Notes: generated from the sequence alone by a model not told the origin. A stretch of DNA of 64,000 nucleotides from Albula goreensis (GCA_022829145.1 CM040741.1:53290180-53354179); one strand, 5' to 3'; positions 46,828 to 60,589 are shown, counted from the stretch's first letter. Made by a program: numbers and translations.

Positions 46828-49800
46828 AAGGACAAAGTATTCTTGTTTAATTAAATACAGGGTGCCTGCTTTTTGCTGGCAGATGAACCTGCCTGCTATG
46901 TTTTTCAGACAGCTGTAACACCCTGTTCTCCTAATTACTGAATCAGGGCAGCACATAAAAGTTAAAAATACAGTATAGAAAAAATTAACTTATGCTGCAG
47001 GACAGAATTCAGTTGGTAGTGTTAGAATGAAACAGTCTTGAGAGGCATGTGATTAGCAATTCAACAAGGTAATCTCACATTTGTGAACACTGAAAAAATC
47101 AACATGACAAAGTTCCTCTGACAGTCTAAACAACTGGTTGTAAGCATGATTTTGTAGATAGAATGGTTAAGACATTCAGGCTTCACAATTTGCACAGATG
47201 TGACCATGAGGATCTTTCTCCTCTAAAGTCTGGCTACCCATCCAGACCTTTCCATACCTGCCACAATCACAATGGCGAAAGAGGTGGGTTAACTTAAATG
47301 AATGGTCTCACACAAGTGAATCACATAATCTCAAAACCAGGCCATATGATAGCTCATGCTACTCATTTCCAATCAGATGATTTTTGATTGAGTGATTTAC
47401 TGATAACTCCTCCCTTACCAGATTTACATATGAATCAGAACCCTGACAGTCCAGATAGATTGAAAATACCTGGTGTCAAGGCTCCAGCATTTGACTAGAT
47501 ACCACACTGGGTAATAAGCATGTTGCAGCCACATTAATGTGACAGTATGAGACAATCTGTCCAGTCATTGACAGATTGCAGTTATAAATGGACCATATAA
47601 CTAGTGTGTGGGACAGCAGAAAAATTGAATCAGAAGGCTCACTGTATCCTCAAACAGCACTACAGACTATTGTAGTTTCGTATCTGCTCTTCTTTTTTCA
47701 GATATTATTGCAACATTGTAGTGATGGCATGACAACCATGGAGTAACCATTTCATGTTGGTTAGCATAACAAAAGGCTTTCCAGATTCTAAGATATGTCA
47801 GCTCAGTTAACACAACATCTCCTCCTGCACCTTTAACACACAGATACCTGAAGGCCGTTCATGTGGCATTGTGATTATTCTTCCCCATCACAGCACAGCA
47901 GGCAAGGAGGAGTCAGCTCATGCATCAGAAACACTGCATGTAATTCCAGTACTGCTAGTCAAGGAAAGTGCCTAAGATTCTGAGTCAAGGAATGAAAAAC
48001 TTTAAAAACTTTCAGCTAGAGGTACTGATCAAGAAGCGAGAGGTACAGGCACAAGCCTGTGTCTGTGAGGCGGTACCATCTGGTGCCACAGAGAGCAACT
48101 TTTTTCCAAACTGTCAGGATTAAATCAAAGCTTAAGAGTGGCATCTCACAAAAAAAACACAGAGGAAAAACAAGAGAGCACCAGAGTGTCAATTGACCCA
48201 GAAAATTGAGCTCAAAGAATAATTAATATGTTTCCATTCATATATATCTATAATGTAAATAGTTGCCCCTGGATGTGCTTAAACTTAAAATAGAATTGAA
48301 TGAGTCCATTGTTTTGAAAGCACATTGTTTTTTTTAATAATGCAAAATAATGTAATCACTATTTCAATCTCTATTCTGTATTATAAATAGGAGGGCAGTC
48401 AACCTGCATTCATAATGCAGGGCTGCTGGGTGGCTCATCCTGTACTGAAATTCTATTTTTTGGTGTGGTGATTTACTTCACGGGCTGGTGGTGATTGTTG
48501 ACTGTGCCAGTGTTGACTGTAGCCAGCAACCCTGCAGGCGGTGTTTAATTGGCTGTGCTTTCACCCAGGGGTGCAGCCTTCCTGTGGCCACCACATATGA
48601 AGTGTACACTAAAGCAATTCCTGTGACAACTCAGCTGGTGGGCTGCTGAGTGGAAATAAGAGGTGGCAATATCGCAAAGCTGAAACACACAGTAATGCAG
48701 CAAAGACTGAACAGATGCATATTGATTTACCAGCGATATGTCGACCGTATGTGGTCAGGGACACGTCTTAAAAAAAGATGAGCCTTGATCATCAGGTAGC
48801 TCTAACAGCTTTTTAAGTGCCTTGATCTTATTCAAAAGGATGGGAAGAGGTAACTGAAAGGTCATATTGCAGTTTGACACCATCTATTGAATAGCCTAAC
48901 GTATCATTTTTTATTCGTAATATTTTTTATTTTATTCAGCTTGTGTTGCTGAGGAGGGTGTTTTTATCACCTTCAGCAGATGTTTTAAAGTGCAATGCGT
49001 ATCTACTATGAATTTCATTATCCTAGGAATGCATGTCTATCCTCTTATTTGTGCATAAAATATTCAGAGCCACAGTTTGTTTTGAAGATGATAGTGGATT
49101 ACCATCAATTCATTTTCCAAGTCCACCATTTGTTATGTCCAAGTAGCAGTAATGAAATTTGAGGCATCCTAATTAACTCTATTTCATACTGCACAATTTA
49201 CACGCTACTGCCTTCTCTTTCTAAAATCAAGGAACACAATGTGCCAAAAACAATATGTTGCCATCTCAGGCTTTCAAGAATAATGTGGCTCAGTCATTTC
49301 CCTTGCAGCGTTTGCCCTTTTCACGTGATTCAGAAAACACATGTGGACAACACAAATGAAACGAACAAACAGTGAGCAGGACAAAAAAAATGACTTGAAG
49401 GGAAAACCTAACCAAATCTGTCAGTGAGAAGGGTGTTTTTTTTATGGTACCCGTAAAGGCATGTACCATCAAAAAGCAGTGAAATGGCAATCCTGCCCTC
49501 CGGGATACATGGATACATGTGTGCTTCTTCTCTGTATTGTCTAAGACTATTAAGTGAAGCTTGCCGTTACTTTGACAAATGCGCACACAGGATCAGCACG
49601 ACCATGCAGCTGACTGCACATGCGTGGATCAGCTGCAGTGGAATAAATGAGTGCGTATATTCCTTTATTGGTCCGTTAACATGGAGTTCGAGGGTTTACT
49701 ACAGTTTAGTTCAATAAACCCATTTTGAGGTATGCAGTGTGTTCTTTTATTGATAATTTGCTTAATATTTTGAGGAAACAATGAGACAGTAGAAGTGAAA

Positions 49801-50339
49801 ATGTGCAGAGGTATACTGTAATTCTCACTTGAAGTACAGTTCAACCTCCATCTTTGCCTGACAAATTCTATTTTCACCCTGAAACACTGCTATTAAGAAC
49901 TAATGCAATACCTAGGAATGAAATCTGAAGATTAGCACAGCTTCAAGGCAGGACGCAGAAAATACATATTTCTGTTCACGTTGTATGTATACTTATGAGC
50001 TCATAGACCACGGCATTATACAGAGTTCTGGCAATTTACATCCTTAGACACAGCATTAAGGCTTAAATTGAGCTGTGTGTGTTTAAATGCTTTAGAATGT
50101 ATGTATATAAATATGGGTGTCAGTGTAAACTGTTCAGTTTTACATTGAACATATCAACACATATGTCACAAACCCAGGTAAACTGCCTTTTTTAATGCTC
50201 TGAGAACATCTATATGGCTGCTTTGGTTTAAACCTTCTTGATCTAAACAGTGCTATACAAATTATATACTTTATTTGAAGGAGGGGACTGAACTTGTTTT
50301 TTCACACTGCTCCACCATACTAAAGAGCAATTGAGAGTG
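46828..50339. other. Long non-coding stretch
   Basis: AT-rich unique DNA. The 49560-49680 part is more balanced, with an inverted CAGCTG pair (about 49608 and 49630), and may be a conserved element. No gene was recognised. Confidence 0.45.
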
Positions 50340-50500
50340 TGGCACATTCAGCATTCCAACCAGTGGGAGGCAGCACTGTCAGCAGCAGTGCTTGACAAGA
50401 TTTCAGGAGGGGGGAGAGGTGGAGGTTGATTATGAATCAACAACCAAGAATATTTCCTGCGTTATTAATGCAAATTGAAAATTCTGGCCAGCTCTAAATT
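50340..50500 (+). promoter_or_regulatory. Candidate enhancer: CTCF-like and octamer sites
   Basis: CCAGTGGGAGGCAGCAC (50360-50376) agrees at most positions with the CTCF core. ATGCAAAT, the canonical POU octamer, is at 50468-50475 in a TTATTAATGCAAATTG context. Motifs are exact or near-exact; function is inferred. Confidence 0.25.
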
Positions 50501-53210
50501 CAAACTGGGACAAAACTTGGATCAGGCTGGTGAGGGGGGGACTGTCTCTTTGTTCATTTCTTCTAAACACAAAGAGAGAGTACATGCCATCCTTTTTTGG
50601 CTGGTTTCACGGTTTGCTTAAAGAGAATGAGGAGTCGCTGCTGCCCAATTTACCCATTGATCTTTCATCAGGGCTGCAGAGCGAGGCTGGACGCAAAGGA
50701 GCTGCCTGCTTTTAAATAACAGCTCACTGGAGCCTGCCTATAATTGTTCCCGGTTTCCTTGGATTGTTTCTTTTATATTGTAAGAAGGGAGGGTGCAGTA
50801 TCTTTTGCTCTCCAATGGTAAGGTGGAGTGCTGCAGACATTTGGGAATGCACGTAACAGTCAGGCTAGGCGATTGAGGACGACAGCGCAAGTGGTTTACC
50901 TCAAGTTATTTCATGAGGCCTTAGCATCCAAAGGCTATTGGCTATTTAGTAGCAATGTCACAATCATAAAGGGACACCCACACAACCTTCTCGCCCTGAC
51001 CACACACACACATATGCAGAGATTACTGAGATATATATTTATACAATTTACAAGGATCTGGCCTTCCATTTCAAAGTGCAATGTACAAAGACCATCCTGA
51101 TTCCAGTTAATTTAGGCTATGGTTGGTACCTGATTCATACACATACAGCAGAGACAGGATGTGACTGATGTCTGGCCATTGGCTAGGTAAGAGGATGAAA
51201 GAAAAGAGGGAACGGGGGGGAAAATATTTTAGTCCAGGTCACAAGATCAACATTCTCATAAAGCTTGAGTAATTCATGCAGTATGTCTCACTTTGGGCAT
51301 ACATACACCACCTCAAGAAATATCATAATTGGCCAAAATTAAACTGTAATTCTAAGAATCCTGTCATATTTCAGCTTATGCAGTTTGTCCAAATTGTTTA
51401 TCTGACCTTTAAAAGTTGGGCTGATTGGGCTTCATGGTGGAGTCCCAGCTATGCCATGACCATTTATGCCTGGAGGTGTCCATTGGTGAAGCAGTGATTG
51501 GCCCAGCATTGCTGAGAAGGGTTAAGATTTTGTATGTTTACTCTCTTGCACCTGTGAGTAGCCGAACCTACTGTACTCTGACTTCATCATTCTCCAATGA
51601 CATAGGCAGTATGTATTTGCTGATTCATCTGCAGAGTGGGCAGAAGAGAAGGCTGGTCGTCAGTCACGTGTTCACAGCTTCTTCCATCTCAGTCAGCAGG
51701 AGCGGGCTCCACGTGAGGCATAATTGTTTGGCTAGGTTTGTTGTGGGGGGAAAAGAATATATTTTTTTTAAAGAACTTTGGTCAGAAGCAGAAACCTGAA
51801 CTTTATACATATTTTCATGTACAGAGGGTATACTTCCAGAAAATCCCAGAATATTTGGTATGGCTTGCAACATTAGTGACTCGAGAGGATCCGATGGTCA
51901 TTATCAAAACGTATTTACAATCCCCTCCTCCCCAAGGCTACATCACAGTGCTGCCCAGCAGCCTGATTTGCTCCTAAACTCCTCTTTGTCATCACATGCC
52001 TTTAGTGAATGTCTGATTTTAAAAAGCCTCCGTCTTTACTTTCTTGACATTTGGCAGGGGGCAGTGCAGGTTTTCACAGACACTGTAACAATCAATGTAA
52101 ATCACAGACAACTTTATGCTGCATTTCATACCTCATAAAATGCCACTATTTGGGATTTGCATTTATATAAAAGCATGATAAGTAGGAATCATAATTAAAG
52201 GCACTTCAAAAGAGTACCCTTATTTCTATGGTGTTGACATTTTAAAATGTATTCAGTTTAGTAGAACTTAGTTTGAAAGCAGGTTTATACTTGAGAAACC
52301 ATATTCCATTTCTTACAGTAAAAATACAAGAAATACAGCTGGCAGTATACATAGACAGTATTTTTGTATATTTACACTAAATATGCAAAACCAGTATACA
52401 ATATTTATTTTTTAATAAATGTCTTTGCTGTGAATTTAATTGCATTTGGTAAATTGCAGAAATCATTGGTTTCAGTACATTTAGTGGAGTTTTCTGTGAG
52501 CTGGTATTTCAGGGACCACACTGCTGTAACAAAATGTAATATTCTTGGTCTCTATTATGTGCATTACAGTTCACAGTAACAGTAAGAGTCTACTACATAA
52601 CAGTGCTATTCTAAAACATGAGAAATACAGTTAAATGAAGTAGTAGCATACTGATATGCAAAACATTATCAACCAAGTATTACATGTATGATGTAGTTTG
52701 AAAACTATTTTAATTTTATTTGAATTGAGAGCCATGTGTTACTTTGTTTATACTTTCAAACCAATTTGACCATATTCAGAAAAACCGGACCTAGTAGAAA
52801 GGACAAAATAATTTTTACTGTGATATTTCACCACATGATCTTGATATTGTAATTTTGTTTCAATCAATCATGTCCCTAAATGGATTTCATCACTGACCAT
52901 TACATATATTTCAGCATCTTGCACAGTATTGTTTATTCTTTCATTTTTTAAACTAACCATTTCTTCTTTTTCCCAAGTCCAAAGAAAATAACAATAAAAA
53001 AATATCCAGAACAATTTCTTGATCATTGTGCTGAAAACAACCACATATAATTCACATAAGATTAGTGCCATCTACATCTACACCATCAATGTGATGAAAC
53101 ATGAACATGCAAACATACTGTACATCAATGGTAAATATTAATTTAGTGCATCATATCTGTTATAATATGAGACATAGCTCCACTGTTTACATGACTTTCC
53201 TAATGATAAG
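50501..53210. other. Long non-coding stretch
   Basis: AT-rich unique DNA. The 124-codon frame at 51425-51799 lacks a recognisable domain. Confidence 0.45.
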
Positions 53211-53420
53211 TGAGATTCTCCCAGGGCTGGCAATAAGGAGGAAAAGCTCCCAAATCCCAGACAAGCCAAAATCAATTTAGCATCGACATACCTCCTTGCC
53301 AGAAACAGCGACAAATCACATTTGCTGATTTTTCATCCTCTGTCTCAGTCAGCCAGCTGTAGACCACCCCTTCCCAGCTCTTTTATACAATCGGTTCAAT
53401 GCCTTTTGCTCTATTGGCCA
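53211..53420. promoter_or_regulatory. Conserved-looking block
   Basis: About 200 bp of balanced composition (GGGCTGGCAATAAGGAGG at about 53224-53241, CAAAATCAATTTAGCATCG at about 53268-53286) within very AT-rich DNA. It resembles vertebrate conserved non-coding elements by texture only. Confidence 0.2.
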
Positions 53421-55336
53421 CTAGTTGTATTTCCCTATAGACATTCTTCCATGGAAAACATCCTTTTGTCATTGTCCTCCACATCTCTGATGTCATATTT
53501 TGCATAGGATAGGGAAAATAAACAAATATTTTACGGTCTTGTGTTTTGCAACATGAGTTCTAATCCACAATTTATTAGGTTAAAATGATGACAAATGGTA
53601 ATCTGAGAGTGAAAGTGGGATGCATGCCTGATTGAGCAGCAAAATATTGATATAACTTTTAAAAACTGTTGTACTGTATACGACACAAATAGCTGAGAGT
53701 TGCAAATGCAAAATTATGGAGTGACTAGGAAAAAGATTATGAAAGATAAATAATTAGAGAAAATTGTTGTGCAGCTGACATGGTGCCTCTGTCATGTGAT
53801 CTCCTGGCCAGTTTCAGGTATCTGCCACGACAGACTTCCAATTTTTAACCTCAGCCCCAATCAAAGGAAATATGTGCATTCGCTTTCATTTAAGACTTAC
53901 TGCTGGGAAACTTCTAGACAAGAACTGTTTTAAATTCTTGGCTCAGCAGCTGTAATGTCATTTTAACATTTGTCATATTTACCTTGACATGATGTCAATA
54001 TTTAATACTGGGTATGCTGTTTGTAGGGTTGTGTTTTGTTATTGTAATTAAAATCTTATGTACTAAAACAACAATATATGAGGGCATCTGCTGAATAACT
54101 TGAAAAATGATATTCCTTAAAAATTATAACATACAAGAAAAAAATGTTTATGATAACAGGTAATGGATACATTTGGATAAAGGTGGTATACTGCCTGTTC
54201 ATTTTCTAGCCATTACACCACTGTAGATACTTTAAAAAAAAACTAATAAAAACTGAGAGAGAGTTAGACGTGGAATGGTATCTGATGTGTTAGTTTCTTG
54301 TATATTTTTCTGATCAGCCAGTTCTATAGACTACTGTAAAATAAGCTCAGATGTAAAACACAGCACACAAGCACAACTATAAGATGTTTGTATGCCTTCA
54401 ATGTTCTTATAAACACTTTGAAAAGACATATAGACAGTTCTAACTGAGGGTGACTTAAGTACAGCACAACACAATCATTGTCTTTATTGTGTGTCATTAG
54501 AAAGCCTCAGATGGTGTGTGCTTTGTTTTTGTTTTTTTGTTTTTTTTTTTTTTTTTTCGGCATTGGAATTAATCTGTTGGATTGCCAAACAATTACCCCA
54601 TTCAGGATTAAAACAAAGGTAATGCAATGACCATATGATCCTACTGTGTACTTTATAATCCCACAAATTGTTTTCACTATGTTAAAGGATTTAGAAGGTG
54701 ACCCTTACACTACTCAGTACACACTACACAAGACGTTGGGGTGGGGGTGGGGAAATGCTCCATTAACGTTAGGGCAAAAACATGCTGTAAGTGGCTAGTG
54801 CTCTGTGTATATGCTACACAGTGTCCAATATAAGATAAGCTTTTGGTGCACTTGGGTGTCACTTAAAACATGACAGAAATGTTTGTGTCAAAACAAACCC
54901 CCACTTCAACTATCCTAATGCAGGATATGGGTAAATCAGGCATTAGTCACTCACTCGGTGCATGGCTCAGTCATTATCATTGACAGCAAAACGTACAAAT
55001 ACAAAACCAATAACTGTTTTACTAATGCGTTCAGGTCTGACATAAAATTTAAGTGAGAACAGCCTCTCAGTGCAGCTCCAATGAGTCCCTAATTAGTGCT
55101 GAAAACAAGAACTATACATATTAACTTCAGGGCTGTACTTTAATGTTGAATACAAATCTGAACAGAAACACTGAAAACACTGGAAGAAGGAAAGATGAAA
55201 ACAGGGTATAAAAATCTGCAAAATTGCGCAAACAGCATAATACAAATACATTATTTGGAACATTTCCATCCAGAAAGCAGATCACACAGGAAAAATGATA
55301 CTGTTATGTAGTACTCATGAACTACTACTATTTCAT
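53421..55336. other. AT-rich stretch with T-tract
   Basis: A long T-rich run at 54522-54557 (T17 at 54541-54557). A balanced piece with CCCTAATTAGTGC near 55087 may be a homeodomain-bound element. No gene was recognised. Confidence 0.5.
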
Positions 55337-55367
<31 letters not shown>

Positions 55368-55436
55368 GACTAATAATAACACATTACACAAATAAATGAC
55401 AGTCATAATAATAATAATAATTATAATAATAATAAC
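55337..55436. repeat. CTA and AAT trinucleotide repeats
   Basis: (CTA)n at 55337-55368 and (ATA)n interrupted at 55405-55436. Confidence 0.95.
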
Positions 55437-55743
55437 AACGTTGTTTTGTTATTTCATTGTATTTACTATTTCAGTATTTAATATATAATTGATTGCATTA
55501 TGTAGATTTACTTACTCATTATGTGGATTTACTGTGCTACTTAAAATATGGACGCAATTATCACCTCTAACTTTATACCTTTTTCCACAGTGCACAATTA
55601 CTGTTTGACCATCACGCGAGGAGTAAAATCTCTCATTATATATTAATCGGGTACTCAGCAGCTCTTAAATTTAGGGTTGATACCGGCCATCTCTAGTTTA
55701 ACTATACCACATGCTGCGTTTATCAATGCCATTGATTTGAGTG

Positions 55744-55998
55744 GCGGCACTGTGGCTCAGTGATTAACTGTATTTTAAATCAGTCGGTGGAAAATTTGGT
55801 TTGCAGTTCGCTGTTGCTGTTCCATTGAGAAAGGTACTGAACCTGACCTACAAAAATACAAATCCAGTTGTATCCATGGATACTATCTTTTGCTTTCGAT
55901 CAACATTTGTCCTTAACTTTGAATAACAAATTAATTCAAATATTACAGTATTTTGTTTATCTCCACCGGCAGATAAGGGCATGTTCAGCGATACATGA
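55744..55998 (+). mobile_element. tRNA-derived SINE, degraded
   Basis: The head GCGGCACTGTGGCTCAGTGAT has box-A-like TGGCTCAGTGAT, and GGTTTGCAGTTCG is a degraded box B about 35 bases later. ATTGAGAAAGGTACTGAACCTG and ATCCAGTTGTATCCATGGAT-type body text is characteristic of fish UnaSINE/V-SINE-like elements. After about 85 diverged bases, GATAAGGGCAT (about 55974) resembles the shared 3' stem-loop. Family recognition is from memory. Internal promoters are decayed. Confidence 0.65.
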
Positions 55999-56110
55999 AA
56001 GAGAACAGATTGTTTTGAAAAAAATGAATTCATTTTTTATTTGAAAGTTTGTATTTTAAAGTTTCTACAACTGCTACCGCTGCTACTACTACAACTGCTG
56101 CTACAACAAC

Positions 56111-56200
56111 AGGGAAACGCCTTACCGTAACTCCCACAGTATGTCCCTGGCATTTTTTGGCCAGGGACATAGTGTGGGAGTTATGATAAGGCTTTTCCCT
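56111..56200. repeat. 90-bp hairpin: 41-bp arms, 8-nt loop
   Basis: Arm 56111-56151 (starting AGGGAAACGCCTTACC) pairs with 56160-56200 at 37 of 41 positions, leaving the loop ATTTTTTG. One of the four mismatches would be a G-U wobble in RNA from the + strand. It is not a known microRNA to my eye. The long near-complete stem fits a palindromic mobile element (fold-back) or a double-stranded-RNA source. It sits between a (CTA/CAA)-rich stretch and CpG-richer DNA. Confidence 0.92.
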
Positions 56201-57039
56201 CTTCTATGTTAGAATGAGACAAGGTCTTGAAAGCAGCCGCAAGCAGAAAGGAATCCCCTTTCGTTCTGCCCTTATCAACCATGCCATGCTTGTGATCAGC
56301 TTTTTCAGCGTCTTTGAGCAAGCGAGTTCATACAGCTGACTAAAGGTTAAGGGGTTTACAGAGTCCTCAATTTGATTTTCTATTCATACTCAATAATGTA
56401 TTTTAACCACGATGCATCATTTAAACGTGTCTTAACACCACATAATGTAGTTCTCTCAAAATTATGTTTCAATAAAATGCCAGAAGTAACGTATAACGCC
56501 CGTCCTTCTTTGTGAAATAAAGCCGAGTCGTTCCACCGAATACAGGGAATATTACAGATCCTACAATCAGAGATGATTTAACCTTGCTTAAATTAAAGCT
56601 ACATTTCCTTCGCCAAATTGTTGAAACCTACATCTCCAATCAACAGTTGATGGCTGAGCCCCTTAGGACTGGAAATGCCATCCCTCACAATAAACCCCAG
56701 TTATCAGTGATAAAAAAACAAGGTGTTGCAAGGAAGCGGGGAAATGTCGAACAACTTCATTGGTATTTCGATGCAAGTTACCCCTTAAGGACTAGGTCTG
56801 TTGCGGAGTCAGGCCCTCGTAAGCTTGTTAGGATCTTGGCACGGTTGTCAGCCCCCTCCTGTTTACACGACGGGGCAGGGGCGGTGCACCGTGAGGTGTG
56901 TTTTTCACTTATGACAGCAGAAGAGTGGACTAAGAGGCAGCAGGGAGCGGTCACTGCTGTGTGGCGCTACTGCCGATCTTTGCACTTTCCTGCATTTACA
57001 TGCAAGCGCCACCGGTCATCCTATGACGAGTTTGTTTAC

Positions 57040-57041
<2 letters not shown>
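56201..57041. other. CpG-richer stretch with a 162-codon open frame
   Basis: From about 56660 to 57030 CpGs are frequent (CGGGG, ACGACGG, GCGCTAC, GCGCCACCGG). The frame at 56584-57072 ends by running into the GT repeat (VCVCV), and its peptide is not recognised, so I regard it as probably non-coding. The composition suggests constraint or a former CpG-rich element. Confidence 0.35.

Positions 57042-57124
<83 letters not shown>
57042..57124. repeat. Compound (TG)n(AG)n microsatellite
   Basis: TG run 57042-57070 passes directly into a pure GA run to 57124. Confidence 0.97.
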
Positions 57125-57127
<3 letters not shown>

Positions 57128-57842
57128 TGGGTGCCGCATCCATGAGGGAAGGGGCTACGTGTGTTGATGGTCATTTTTGATTACGTCGTTAAATGCCGAC
57201 TTGAAGGGAAGGGTCTAGAAGATTCCAGACAACCAGGCTCCACCGGCAATCTCTGTAGGCTATATGAGATTGCCGATCCCACTAGAGAGCCAGGTATAAA
57301 TCTCTTTGACATCCTTTGCTTACACAACAAGCATCTCTCACCTGAAGGAAAACATCTTACAATCTAATTGGGAAAACACGTTCCACCAAGCAGTCCTTGG
57401 AAGAATACGTTTGAAAAAAAAAAGGAATTGCATTACTACTAAAAAATGTTGTTACTTTGTTGGGGGTATGCAGATGAAAGTGATGATAATTCTCTGAATT
57501 CGGCTCAATCTTTACCAATAAAATTTCAATCGCTCTTCACAACCAAATATCTTGCTGTAAGTCATACAAGAAATATTTAACTTCACAAAAACATTAATTT
57601 CCTCGGATAAAAGTAGTTCATTTAAAGGCAACATTATACTTTGCTCACATAGTTCAGTCCAATACAACAATGATGACAACTAGTGTAGAATGTTTTCTTT
57701 GGCAAAGCCTTCATCTAAAGTCCTTAGATATTTTAAATCGTTGGATAATTGTTTTTAATCGGATCCTACATGTAAAATTTAAGTATAAGATACGGTAATA
57801 AAACAAGTCTATAGGTTGCATGGCCCTAATACACAACGCATA

Positions 57843-57846
<4 letters not shown>
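57125..57846. other. Non-coding stretch
   Basis: Unique DNA with scattered CpGs; no recognisable feature. Confidence 0.5.

Positions 57847-57909
<63 letters not shown>
57847..57909. repeat. Pure GA microsatellite (about 31 units)
   Basis: Uninterrupted (AG)n over 63 bp. Confidence 0.97.
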
Positions 57910-57913
<4 letters not shown>

Positions 57914-58039
57914 AGTTGGGTTTTCTTGCCGCTCTCTGATCGGAGCCTACACAGGTTATGTAGAGAGCTATGTAGGCCTATGCCACTCTTGATTAAGGAC
58001 TGCTCCCAAAAGGTCATAGACATGAGATAATGAGGTCCT

Positions 58040-58470
58040 GTGATATCCCGGGCCTCCTTAAAGTTTTCCCATGGATCAGAGCTGTCGCCAGTTCACAAAA
58101 CGACACTGTACATCGGCACCACGCTAATCACATCCAATTTGGCGCTCACAAAAGCTGATCTATTCCAAATCCCCGCTAACAAACTGGGGACCGGAGACAA
58201 ATCATATAATGTTCAATTTTACTCGTTTCTCTACTAATTAACTGGAATCCCACCTCCCCCTCAATACAGTGACCAATTAATTTGCAAAGTATGTCAAAGG
58301 TCCTCCCTGAGGCCGCAGCCAGCCGCCAAGAACATTTGTGAAGGTCTGCGGCTTCACTAAAAGCAATGGATCTTATTAGGGGATCGCCCCGATGCAGAAA
58401 GGTTATGGGCTTTTCACTGCCTTGGTCTGAAAACTACGATGTTTCCTAATCGGATTTTAATTGGTTGGTT
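58040..58470. promoter_or_regulatory. Candidate conserved enhancer block
   Basis: About 430 bp of complex sequence with retained CpGs. It contains CAATTAATTTGCAAAG (about 58272-58287), CAAAGGTC, GAGGCCGCAGCCAGCCGCC (about 58310-58328) and CCTAATCGGATTTTAATTGG (about 58446-58465). The dense mix of homeodomain-type cores and undecayed CpGs resembles developmental conserved non-coding elements. Inference from texture; no alignment was available. Confidence 0.35.
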
Positions 58471-59139
58471 GCTTGGTTTGTGTGTGTGTGTGCGTTCGTT
58501 TGTGCATTGAGCTGTGCCTGATGGTTAAACTGCAGTTGCACTCTTGGTTGTAGCCTTGATCATGGTATACTAAAATGCAAAGGGCAGAATCTAATTCCAG
58601 GCTCCACACTGACCAATGACCAAAATTGGAGTAAAAGAAAAAGAGATTATTTTTTTATGGTGTAGGCTATGTGTTTAATTCAGATTCAATATTTTATCAT
58701 GTTTATATGTTTTAGAATTTCAAATGTAAAACACCAAAATGATGCAACAGACCGCCTCAAAATGGGGAATTGTGCTTTGAAAATTCAAAGAACAATTCAT
58801 ATTAACACAATCTCTGAGTTCTATGTCCGGCAGAGATGTACATTCGGTGTCCAGTTTTAGTCTATGTTATCAAAGAGCTGTCCATATTATGTTTGAAGCC
58901 AATCATTTTTTACATTTTGCATCATTTTACAATTTTTTCACTGAAAGTAGGCAGTCAAAACAGGACTTGTGTAATTCGTCTGGCATGATGCAGACACATT
59001 TAGATCACGCAGAAATGTGTTTTATTTTGAAGCTGATTGTTTCGTAATTATTGGGTTATTTTTACATATGTGTGATATATGTTCACTCAAAAGTCGTAGG
59101 GCCCTTTAAAAGGCATCAAAAACAGTATCAACATAAGCA
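58471..59139. other. AT-rich spacer
   Basis: Short GT run near 58479-58491; otherwise no recognisable feature. Confidence 0.5.
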
Positions 59140-59221
59140 GCATCAACAAGAACAAGAACAGCAACAAAAACAACAACAATAATAATAAAAATAATAATTA
59201 ATAATAATAATAATAATAATA
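59140..59221. repeat. AAC/AAT trinucleotide repeat
   Basis: CAA-rich text passes into (AAT)n ending at 59221. Confidence 0.95.
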
Positions 59222-60589
59222 CTTAAAGTCAGACTACTGATAAGCTACATACTAAGAGAAAGATTTGCTGGTGTTCTTTGGACAAATTGGCTAAGGAAGC
59301 TGCTCTACAAAACTGTCTGTGTGGTTCAAACATAAATGCTTCAACTTCTCTCTGGAGTTCATATACTAACAGGCTGGAGCAGCCCACCCCTTCCTCCAAA
59401 GCCAACCAATGTCAACTGATTAATTGTGATGCTGACATGGTTACAAGGATCATTGGCCGATTAAAGAAGATACTGAGCACGTCATGGGGACGTATACTGA
59501 ACTCCAGAATACCAGATTCGCAGAGACACAGAGATTAAAAGTAGAATCTACTTCTACTTTCTGACATGTACAGAAACGTACCGTATGAAATAGCATTGGG
59601 GGAAAATGGAAATACTGTCTGAAAATAGATAAAGAATGACAGCATGAGGAGGTGGTTTCCAAAGTGCAAAAATGTTCACATGGTAACTAATAACTATAAA
59701 TTCGTTCATTCGTTCATCGATCATTGAACAAAAATAATTCGTTTTACATTTTCGTGACAGAATAAGGGCTATAGCCTCGCACGAAAACAATTTAACAACT
59801 TGGAAAATGAATACCACATATGTGTTTGACAGTCTTTACCTGTTAGTAGGCTCTACTGCGTGAAAATACATACAGGCATGGCCACTTCAGAGCAGGCTAT
59901 CATTTACAATTATCCACGTGACTCATCATTTCCTTATAATGCTTTCTCATGAAAAATGAAAACTGTGTAGTTTGTAGTTTTCAAAATTTAAGTCGCCCTT
60001 TTCACATGCCACACCCCCAGTTCTAATTAGACTTTCAACATTAGTTAAACCAGGTTCAACAAACGTCCAAACACTCCCCTTCAACAAATCCCAAAAATGG
60101 CTTATGCAAAACATCTGTAGGAACCAGAATAAATGCCAACACGCTTCCTACTTATTTTCTTTCATGTGGTTTTCTTGTATTTTCTGTCTTTGTGCAGTCT
60201 GCAAGCCCTTTGTTTCAAATGACATAAGACTCCGACAACTTTAACGTTAAGCACATGGGACAAAAATGAAACGTTATAAATCCAAAAAAAGCCAAATGTA
60301 CAACTACAGGAGCACTACACTTGAGCATTTCTGAAAACTCCTTGACCCTTTCATTTCCATTAAAATATTTTCAACCAATTTAACCCTTTAAAATGTTTTT
60401 TTTTTTTTACTTTTTCATGGTGGATTTAAATAGTCAAAATATTGACCTGTATATATACAAAATAAGTGATTTCCTTTAAATTTTTAAAATAAAAGAATAA
60501 ACAATGACCAAAGTGAGTACTTCCCATTGGCTAAAATTACCCTAATTTGATATTATTTGAGGAATATGTTGCAAATTTCCCAATAGCCT
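59222..60589. other. Non-coding stretch
   Basis: The frame 59278-59538 begins MDKLAKEAAL, which recalls the C-terminal helix of retroelement RNase H domains, but nothing else supports that. Otherwise AT-rich unique DNA. Confidence 0.4.

Noticed and set aside
56584..57072. 162-codon frame in CpG-rich DNA
   Set aside because: The C-terminus is the GT microsatellite and the peptide is unrecognised; kept only as a compositional note.
59278..59538. KLAKEAAL phrase resembling a retroelement RNase H helix
   Set aside because: A short helix-like string is too common; no catalytic residues or neighbouring domains were found.
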